Assembly: GCF_000764205.1 (NCBI RefSeq)
Contig: NZ_JQDZ01000068.1
Span: forward strand, 186,001 to 250,000
DNA from: Thalassotalea sp. ND16A
GTDB taxonomy: Bacteria; Pseudomonadota; Gammaproteobacteria; Enterobacterales; Alteromonadaceae
DNA: 64,000 nt
Direction: 5' to 3'
In this document: in pieces, positions 57,492 through 64,000 of the stretch
Position numbering within the stretch: position 1 is the stretch's first letter
Layout of the letters: every line of letters starts with the position of its first letter
The notes under the pieces: model-generated
The model's input: the letters and a program-made list of their open reading frames with translations, nothing else
Databases searched by the model: none
What the model was told of the DNA's origin: nothing
Made by a program: the position numbers and the translations under genes

Positions 57492-60004
57492 GCATGAGTA
57501 TGGCAAATTATGATGCACTTCCTGGGCCTGCGGATGAGAAAATTCAACATAACCTTGTTGGAAATGCCGTTGAAAATGTTGTTCTCGATATTCGTTATGC
57601 AATGTCCCGTTTCATCGCGCAACCGCTGACAACCATGATCATTATCATCACCCTGGCCTTGAGTATTGGTGCAACAACGGCGATATTTTCCGTAGTCAAT
57701 GGCTTGTTATTTCAGGCAACCCCTTTTAAAGATAGCGACAAGCTGGTGATTTTACAGCAACAAGATTTAGCGAAGCAGCAAACCTACGGTTTCTCCGCCA
57801 GTGAAATGCTCGACTATCAACAGCAGTCACAAACTTTTGAAAATATGGCTGAATATCACAACATGACCTTTACCATGTACGGTCATGGTGATCCGATAAG
57901 AGTCAGAACCGGGGTGGTTTCGTCTAACTTTTTTAATATGTTAAATATTCGTCCGCTGTTAGGGCGTACTTTTACCGAGAGTGAAGATGATATTGGCGCC
58001 GAGCCGTTAGTGTTATTGACCTATGAATTTTGGCAAAGTGAGTTTGACGGGCAACAAGATATCATTGAGCAGAGTGTCGAGTTTAATAATCGCAGTCATA
58101 AAATCATCGGTGTATTGCCACATTTTCCACAATTTCCTGACGTCAATGATGTGTATATGGCGATCCCCTCATGCCCGTGGCGCAGCTCAGAGCATGCACT
58201 GTCAAACCGGGGCATGCGGATGATGTCGGGTTTTGCTAAAATCAAGCCAGACTCTAGCTTGCACGATGTAAACAGCGAAGTGGCAACCATAGCAAAACGC
58301 TTAAGCGGTACATATCCAGAGGCTTACGGGGAAAATGCCGATATAAGTGCCACCGCGTTATCCTTACATGACGAATTGGTAAAGGGTAGCCGACCTTACT
58401 TATATACGTTATTGGCCACAACGTTATTGCTGTTTTTAATTGCCTCAGCCAATGTCGCGAACTTAACCTTATCGCAACACTCCAAGCGCAAACGTGAGTT
58501 TGCGGTACGTTCCTCTTTAGGCGCGACGAAGGCAAGATTAGCGCAATTACTGTTAACGGAAAGTTTATTACTATCCTTGCTGGGCGGTGGCTTAGGGTTG
58601 ATATTCGCCTTTTTGGGGCTAGATTTTCTCAAAGGTTTCGCCGCCAATTTTAGCTCACTGGCAAGTGAGATCAGCATTGACAGCACGGTCATGTTATTTG
58701 CGTTAGCGATTTCCACCATTTCAGGCACTATCGCCGGCATAGTGCCAAGTTTTAGCAAAATCAATTTGGTCAGCTCGCTCAAAGAAGGGGGGAAATCGTC
58801 TTATTCTACCGATCACGGAATTTTAAGAAATTCCTTGTTAATCTGCCAATTTGCGCTGTCGTTAACCTTATTGATCGCCGCCGGCTTAACGATTAAAAGC
58901 CTGAATAATTTGCAAAATGTTGATGTCGGTTTCAGCGCAAAAAATATTGATATTGCCCAGGTTGATTTAAACTGGACGGTATATAACAACGGCCAGCAAA
59001 GATGGCAGATTTCACAGCAAATTCTGCAAGAAGTTCGCAAGCTGCCTTATATCAGTTCATCAGCCCTTGGCATGACTTATCCTAACGATACCGTTGCTGG
59101 CAACTTTAATGGCATTCGTCAGGCAATACAACTTGATGACCGAGACTTTAATCCTGACGACGTGTTGCCTGATACCTTCGTTCGTCCGGTAACCGACGGT
59201 TATTTTGACACCATTGACAGTAACTTGCTGCAAGGCAGAACCTTCAGTGCGGATGATGACGATAAAGGGCCTAACGTCGCAATTATTAACGAGAAATTAG
59301 CGAAAAAATGGTGGCCGAATGACAGTGCCATAAACCATACCATATCACTTGATCAAGGCGAAACCTGGCTGACCATTATCGGGGTGGTTGAAAATATCCA
59401 TGAAGCTGGCGCCGCGATTGCACCAAGTTTTCAAATTTACCTGGCAATGGCACAAACTCCGGTCCCTCATATCGCTATCTTGGCCAAACATGATGGCAAT
59501 GCTAATGCTACTTTTACAGAAGATTTTAAAGACATTATTGCTCGCTTAGATAACCGTCAGCCGATATCTAAATTCGAAACTTTGCAACAAGCAACCGACA
59601 ATTCCGTTGCCCTACAACGATTTTTAGCGCAATTGTTAGCGTTGTTTTCTGCCATTGCGTTGGTTATCACTATCAGCGGCGTTGGTGGGGTGATGAGCTA
59701 TATGGTCAATCTACGTACCCGGGAGATCGGTATTCGAATGGCGATTGGTGCCGATAAAATTAAGGTAATTACTTTGATCCTGTCTTATGGCATAAAATTA
59801 ACCGTTATTGGTGTAATTATTGGCATAGCCGGTGCTTACTTTAGTGGTAATTGGCTCAGTACCCAGTTGTTTGATATTAGCGCTTTTGATCTTGCTATCT
59901 ATGTGACCGCGGTGACAAGTTTGTTGATTATCGCAACTTTCGCGTGTTTATTGCCGGCATGGCGAGCCAGTACAATCCCACCAATGGATGCTTTAAAACA
60001 ATAA
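57488..60004 (+). CDS. MacB-type ABC permease with two FtsX modules (ADOP-like)
   Basis: 838 residues. The order is a first membrane helix (about 48-70), a large periplasmic MacB_PCD domain (75-280), FtsX helices (about 300-420), then a second helix (about 440-465), periplasmic domain (470-700) and FtsX helices (about 710-835). This duplicated layout, about twice the size of MacB permeases, is that of the ADOP family abundant in Acidobacteria. With its cotranscribed ATPase and adaptor it probably exports a peptide, antibiotic or lipid; the substrate is unknown. Confidence 0.92.
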   Translation: MSMSMANYDALPGPADEKIQHNLVGNAVENVVLDIRYAMSRFIAQPLTTMIIIITLALSIGATTAIFSVVNGLLFQATPFKDSDKLVILQQQDLAKQQTYGFSASEMLDYQQQSQTFENMAEYHNMTFTMYGHGDPIRVRTGVVSSNFFNMLNIRPLLGRTFTESEDDIGAEPLVLLTYEFWQSEFDGQQDIIEQSVEFNNRSHKIIGVLPHFPQFPDVNDVYMAIPSCPWRSSEHALSNRGMRMMSGFAKIKPDSSLHDVNSEVATIAKRLSGTYPEAYGENADISATALSLHDELVKGSRPYLYTLLATTLLLFLIASANVANLTLSQHSKRKREFAVRSSLGATKARLAQLLLTESLLLSLLGGGLGLIFAFLGLDFLKGFAANFSSLASEISIDSTVMLFALAISTISGTIAGIVPSFSKINLVSSLKEGGKSSYSTDHGILRNSLLICQFALSLTLLIAAGLTIKSLNNLQNVDVGFSAKNIDIAQVDLNWTVYNNGQQRWQISQQILQEVRKLPYISSSALGMTYPNDTVAGNFNGIRQAIQLDDRDFNPDDVLPDTFVRPVTDGYFDTIDSNLLQGRTFSADDDDKGPNVAIINEKLAKKWWPNDSAINHTISLDQGETWLTIIGVVENIHEAGAAIAPSFQIYLAMAQTPVPHIAILAKHDGNANATFTEDFKDIIARLDNRQPISKFETLQQATDNSVALQRFLAQLLALFSAIALVITISGVGGVMSYMVNLRTREIGIRMAIGADKIKVITLILSYGIKLTVIGVIIGIAGAYFSGNWLSTQLFDISAFDLAIYVTAVTSLLIIATFACLLPAWRASTIPPMDALKQ

Positions 60005-60016
60005 TAGCGGATTTTG

Positions 60017-60047
60017 AAGAGTTTCGCGGATATGCGCTAAACTCTTT
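60017..60047. terminator. Hairpin between the permease and adenine deaminase genes
   Basis: AAGAGTTT-C-GCG pairs with GCG-CT-AAACTCTT around GATAT. No long T tract follows, so termination is probable but not certain. Confidence 0.55.
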
Positions 60048-60112
60048 ATATGCCTAACATTTTTTCCCAGCATAAAGGGTTAGGTAAATTTCAATTTATT
60101 AAGAGCTTATTG

Positions 60113-61120
60113 ATGAAAGAATTTATCCAGTCTTTACCTAAAGTCGAACTGCATCTTCATCTTGAAGGTACGCTTGAGCCTGAACTTATGTTTGCGCTGG
60201 CAAAGCGTAACGATGTTGATATCCCATTTAATTCAATTGACCAAGTCAGGGATGCATACAGTTTCCACAATCTGCAGTCATTTCTCGACATTTACTATCA
60301 GGGCGCAAACGTACTGATCAATGAACAAGATTTTTTTGACTTGACCTGGGCCTATTTACGGCGTTGTCAAGGTGACAATGTTCTGCATACGGAAGTGTTT
60401 TTTGACCCACAAACACATACTGCACGTGGTATTAGTTTTGAAACCGTGGTTAACGGTATTCATCGGGCACTGGTGCAAGGTGCCACTGAGCTAGGCATCA
60501 GTAGTAAATTGATCATGTGTTTCTTACGCCATCTGGATGAAGAATCAGCGTTCAAAACCTTGCAGCAAGCACAACCGCATCGAGATAAAATTGTCGCTGT
60601 TGGCCTGGACTCAAGCGAAATTGGCCATCCGCCAGCCAAGTTTGAGAGAGTTTTTAAAAACGCCATAACTCTGGGCTTCTTAACGGTTGCCCATGCCGGT
60701 GAAGAAGGAGCAGCAAGCAATATTAGTGAGGCCTTGAACTTGCTGCAAATCACTCGCATCGATCATGGCGTTCGCTGCTCAGAAGATGAAACGCTAGTCA
60801 AACAATTGGTTAGTGAGCGCATCCCGCTAACCGTTTGCCCGCTGTCCAATATCAAACTCAAAGTATTTGACACCATGGCGCAACACAACATCGTCGAGTT
60901 GCTCCGCAAGGGGCTATGCGTCACGATTAACTCTGACGATCCCGCCTACTTTGGTGGTTATATGGTGGATAACTTTTCTGCTGTGGCGAACGCTCACCCG
61001 ATGAGTAAGATGGAAATTGCTCAATTTACCTTTAATGCCATTGCGGCAAGCTTTATATCTAAAAGTGAAAAAGAGCGACTACGAATAGTGACTCAAAGCT
61101 ATTTAGATCTACATCCGTAG
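60113..61120 (+). CDS. Adenine deaminase, adenosine-deaminase-like family
   Basis: 335 residues from the ATG at 60113; an upstream in-frame ATG (60050) adds residues not found in the family. The N-terminus [20 protein letters not shown] and the AHAGEEG, HGVR and [11 protein letters not shown] motifs supply the metal ligands and catalytic Glu. The [15 protein letters not shown] form is that of the adenine deaminases of Pseudomonas and fungi rather than adenosine deaminase proper. Converts adenine to hypoxanthine in purine salvage. Monocistronic. Confidence 0.92.
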   Translation: MKEFIQSLPKVELHLHLEGTLEPELMFALAKRNDVDIPFNSIDQVRDAYSFHNLQSFLDIYYQGANVLINEQDFFDLTWAYLRRCQGDNVLHTEVFFDPQTHTARGISFETVVNGIHRALVQGATELGISSKLIMCFLRHLDEESAFKTLQQAQPHRDKIVAVGLDSSEIGHPPAKFERVFKNAITLGFLTVAHAGEEGAASNISEALNLLQITRIDHGVRCSEDETLVKQLVSERIPLTVCPLSNIKLKVFDTMAQHNIVELLRKGLCVTINSDDPAYFGGYMVDNFSAVANAHPMSKMEIAQFTFNAIAASFISKSEKERLRIVTQSYLDLHP

Positions 61121-61176
61121 CTAGTATTTATTGTGTTGTTGGTAGCGGCTTGAAAAACTTATCCTGCACTATGATT

Positions 61177-61201
61177 GTCAGCTATATGATAAACAGCTGA
61201 C
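61177..61201. terminator. Short hairpin between convergent genes
   Basis: GTCAGCT / AGCTGAC with an 11-nt loop. No T tract; weak evidence for termination. Confidence 0.4.
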
Positions 61202-61243
61202 CTGGCGTGTCGAAAGATTGTGATCACAGTACCCTCAAATCAA

Positions 61244-61909
61244 TTAATGAGCACATAATATTTCATAATCATTGCTCAGCTCTCGTTTTATTTGTTTTAA
61301 TTGCTTACGCAACTCTTTTAAGGAAAGTGCTCCGGATAGCAGCCATTGATCATTTATGACCAATGACGGTGTTGACTGTATGTCGAACTTCCGCGCTAAC
61401 TTCCTATCATTTTTTACTTCCCGAAGCCGGTCCTGCGAGGCAAAATCTTGCAGAAAGCGTTGTTTATTTAATCCCACTTCAACAGCAATATCTGCCAGAA
61501 CATTTAGATCAGCAATGTTACGGTTCTCACTCATGTGCGCATGGGTAACCGCATCGAAATAATCCCAATACTCTTGTTGTCCACCTTGCTTCATCGCGGC
61601 TTTGCATGCCAATAAACCAGGCATAGAGGTTGGATATTCAAAGTTTTGTTTACGCATGCCCTCAACATTGATGCGGTTTTTATCATCGGCCATTGCGCAT
61701 TGTTGCCAATGACCCAAAATAATATGCTTTGCCTGCTTCATCGAGCCAAATTGACTTTGCACTTCAGCTTTACTTGGCGATAGCGCAAAGGCATGGTGCT
61801 GAACATCTAGGTTTAATTCCGTGGTAAGTTGTCGTAACCGCGGCGACAACACGTAACACCACCCACAAATAGCGTCGTGAAAAAAATCGACTTTAAGTTT
61901 CTTGCTCAT
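61244..61909 (-). CDS. DsbA-fold oxidoreductase (FrnE-like)
   Basis: 221 residues. The thioredoxin-like fold with helical insertion opens FFHDAICGWCYVLSPRLRQL, in which CGWC is the redox motif, and has the cis-Pro region DIQSTPSLVINDQWLLSG. No signal peptide is present, so cytoplasmic, as in FrnE and related disulfide isomerases. Next to a glutathionyl-hydroquinone reductase on the same strand (54 nt apart), so both may be part of one thiol-redox transcript. Confidence 0.9.
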   Translation of the reverse strand: MSKKLKVDFFHDAICGWCYVLSPRLRQLTTELNLDVQHHAFALSPSKAEVQSQFGSMKQAKHIILGHWQQCAMADDKNRINVEGMRKQNFEYPTSMPGLLACKAAMKQGGQQEYWDYFDAVTHAHMSENRNIADLNVLADIAVEVGLNKQRFLQDFASQDRLREVKNDRKLARKFDIQSTPSLVINDQWLLSGALSLKELRKQLKQIKRELSNDYEILCAH

Positions 61910-61963
61910 GTATCTTTCCTGTTTAATAATTCAATGTTCGTTTTAAGCCAGTAGCATTGGCAT

Positions 61964-62845
61964 TTACCAAGATATTTCCGGTCCCGCGGGCACAATACCG
62001 GTTGGATTAATTTGTTTGTGTGAAAAATAATAATGAAGCTTCATATAATCTAAATCGATAGTCTCTCTGATACTCTCAATACTGACCAAATCCAGCATGT
62101 ACTGATAAAGGTGTTCGAACGATTTAAGCGATTTTTTATTCGCTTTAAAATGTACTTCATAAACGGCTTCAAACCGTACCAATGTCGGCATTAAGAATAA
62201 ATCGGATATGGTAATTTCACTGCCGTGCAAATAACGAGATTTGCCCAATCGTATATTGAGCTTCTCAAGCGCGTCAAACAGCACTTTACTGGCAGCATCA
62301 TATGCAGATTGCTCGGTAGCAAAACCAAGGTGATAAACCTTTCGGTTAACATGCTGATGCAACCAATCATTTAGTGATGTAATTTCAGCTTTTAAGTTGT
62401 CAGGTACAAGCTCAACTTGGTTCTTCGCCAAAGGCAACCATGCAGTCGCTAAGTCCATTGCCATAGAGGCAGAGTCATCACCCATGATGATGTTTTCATT
62501 TTTATCCCAAAGAACGGGCACCGTTACTCTGCCTGTATAGGTAGGGTTTGCTTTTTGATACAAAGAGACCAAACTTTGTGTACCGTTCACACTATCTGGA
62601 TTTTCATCATCAAATAACCAGCCATCAGCATAGCGCTTTGCTGCCACTGAAGACACGGATATGGCATCTTCTAAACCAAGGTAATTAATTACCAAATAAG
62701 GGCGATGGGCGAACGGGCAGGCAAGCGACATATATAAGTGATAACGACCTGCTTCTGGATTTTTGGGTAGATGAAAGACATCTTCTTGCAATAATTCATG
62801 AACGTCTTTATCTGGATACCATATTCCTTTCTCTAAAACAGCCAT
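61964..62845 (-). CDS. Glutathionyl-hydroquinone reductase (Xi-class GST, YqjG-like)
   Basis: Reduces glutathionyl-hydroquinones, releasing glutathione and hydroquinone. 293 residues. The N-terminal thioredoxin-like domain carries the catalytic Cys in LYMSLACPFAHRPYLV (CPFAHR, variant of CPWAHR). Next come VTVPVLWDKNENIIMGDDSASM, and the C-terminal helical domain with DLFLMPTLVRFEAVY and the conserved DLDYMKLHYYFSH end. First gene upstream of the DsbA-fold gene; divergent from a LysR regulator. Confidence 0.93.
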   Translation of the reverse strand: MAVLEKGIWYPDKDVHELLQEDVFHLPKNPEAGRYHLYMSLACPFAHRPYLVINYLGLEDAISVSSVAAKRYADGWLFDDENPDSVNGTQSLVSLYQKANPTYTGRVTVPVLWDKNENIIMGDDSASMAMDLATAWLPLAKNQVELVPDNLKAEITSLNDWLHQHVNRKVYHLGFATEQSAYDAASKVLFDALEKLNIRLGKSRYLHGSEITISDLFLMPTLVRFEAVYEVHFKANKKSLKSFEHLYQYMLDLVSIESIRETIDLDYMKLHYYFSHKQINPTGIVPAGPEISW

Positions 62846-63131
62846 ACCATGCTCCTGTTGTCTCGAGTAATTAAAAAATACGTTTAATAAGAGTATAGGA
62901 GTCAGCCAGTAATCGTTTTAATGCGTTACCTATTTTTATTCTGTCTTGCTCATTTATGCCGACATAAATAGTCATTGTGGTTATCCCCTTTAATTTGGTT
63001 GAGTAAACTTGATGTACTACCAAGTGCTTTTAACTGATTACAAATATAAAGGGCATCGATTAGTGGATAAACATTGCTTTAGTGATATGATAATTAACTA
63101 CAGGTAAACAATCTGGCGGTGTGAGATACAA

Positions 63132-64000
63132 ATGGACAAATTAAGGGCGATTACGGTTTTTCGGCGGGTGATTGAATTAGGTAGCTTTAAAGCCGCAGCC
63201 GAAGATATGGGCTTGTCGAAAGCCGCCATCAGCAAAAATATCAATGAACTGGAAGACTATCTTAAAAGTCCATTAATCAACCGTACTACCAGAAGAATGC
63301 ATATTACCGAAAGTGGCCAACGCTATTACGACCATGTGCGTACTATTTTAGATGAGCTGACAAACGCCGACTTATCGATAATGGAATCGTCTGATAAGCT
63401 TAGAGGCTTGATTAAAGTCAGTGTTCCGATGTCTGTCGGTCTGTTGCAATTAAACCCGGCAATCTGCGAGTTTATGCAATTACACCCTGAGATTTCGGTT
63501 GAAGTGATCCTGAGCGATCAATATGTTGATCTGGTTGAACAGGGCCTAGATGTTGCCATTCGCGGCGGTGGAGATTTAAAAAATTCAAGCCTGAAATCCC
63601 GCAAACTTCTCGACATTAAACGTGTGCTCTGTGCGGCGCCTAGTTATATTGAACATGCAGCAGAGCTAAAGTCCCTCGATCAGCTTTGCTTTCATAATTG
63701 TCTTATCTATAGCTTGTCATCATCACCGAGACAGTGGCTATTTCGTAAGCAGGACGAAATTCAAACTGTCGATTTAGCGCCAGGTTCTTATGTGGTAAAT
63801 AATGGCTTAGCGTTAAAGCAAGCGGCACTTGCCGGGCTTGGCATTGTGCTCACCCCCGAAATTTTTATCGATGAAGAATTAAAATCCGGTAAGTTGACCA
63901 AACTGTTACCTGACTGGGAAGCCGATAAGCATGCTCTTTATGCGGTTTATCCGTATCATAAAGAACAATCACAAAAGGTGCGTACCTTTATTGATTTTCT
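63132..64000 (+). CDS. LysR-family regulator, 3' end cut by window edge
   Basis: 289 codons are visible; the stop lies beyond the window. HTH domain (about 1-60): MDKLRAITVFRRVIELGSF, MGLSKAAISKNINELEDYL, then NRTTRRMHITESGQRYY. The effector domain starts about residue 90 (GLIKVSVPMSVGLLQLNPAI). The CrgA/AaeR-type subgroup often controls a divergent redox or detoxification gene. The glutathionyl-hydroquinone reductase gene is divergent and 286 bp away, which makes it the likely target (inference). Confidence 0.92.
   Translation, partial: MDKLRAITVFRRVIELGSFKAAAEDMGLSKAAISKNINELEDYLKSPLINRTTRRMHITESGQRYYDHVRTILDELTNADLSIMESSDKLRGLIKVSVPMSVGLLQLNPAICEFMQLHPEISVEVILSDQYVDLVEQGLDVAIRGGGDLKNSSLKSRKLLDIKRVLCAAPSYIEHAAELKSLDQLCFHNCLIYSLSSSPRQWLFRKQDEIQTVDLAPGSYVVNNGLALKQAALAGLGIVLTPEIFIDEELKSGKLTKLLPDWEADKHALYAVYPYHKEQSQKVRTFIDF

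Noticed and set aside
60050-60112. N-terminal extension of adenine deaminase
   Set aside because: Not conserved in family and begins right after a hairpin; the ATG at 60113 matches known N-termini.

Overview
The window is a 64 kb chromosomal segment of a marine gammaproteobacterium of the order Alteromonadales, most likely Colwelliaceae (Thalassotalea or Colwellia type). This rests on moderate-to-low GC, the gene order cysZ / smc-zipA-ligA and dapB-carAB-greA / yhbY-rlmE-ftsH-folP-glmM-tpiA-secG-tRNA-Leu, and protein sequences close to that group. The genus is inference; no database search was possible.

Layout. 1-4.4 kb: 3' part of a 2-Cys peroxiredoxin, a small membrane protein, RNase T, an exported M1 aminopeptidase and a small exported protein. 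4.5-9.3 kb: an ATP-grasp protein, an unknown protein, an MFS transporter and cysZ, separated by arrays of 7-bp tandem repeats. 9.5-17.3 kb: smc, zipA and a mosaic ligA. The 3' half of ligA is AT-rich, carries a duplicated helix-hairpin-helix half and is followed by a free-standing BRCT gene and a leftover copy of the original ligA 3' end. 17.3-30 kb: LysE exporter, Rossmann-fold protein, a 760-bp gene-free region with DnaA-box-like sites, a YeeE/YedE sulfur transporter pair with a divergent LysR regulator, a retropepsin-like protease, a DUF4266-DUF3570-ApbE operon, a DUF885 lipoprotein, an M48 peptidase and FklB. 30-45 kb: the housekeeping block from dapB to tRNA-Leu(GAG), interrupted only by a DUF3604 gene between ftsH and folP.

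45-50 kb: after the tRNA the expected rimP-nusA-infB is absent. In its place are a GC-richer HTTM/DCC pair, two lipoprotein genes and long gene-poor stretches, which looks like an accessory region. 50-60 kb: a LytS/LytTR-type two-component pair, a secreted phosphatase-like protein, a TetR/HPP pair with a double palindromic operator, an HxlR/cupin pair, and an adaptor-ATPase-permease ABC operon of MacB type. 60-64 kb: adenine deaminase, a DsbA-fold oxidoreductase, a glutathionyl-hydroquinone reductase and the 5' part of a LysR regulator.

The two most unusual things are (1) the ligA allele swap with its added HhH half and partner BRCT gene, and (2) a family of intergenic elements built from heptamer arrays. 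These sit almost always at gene 3' ends, share a related core at several loci and occur in both orientations.
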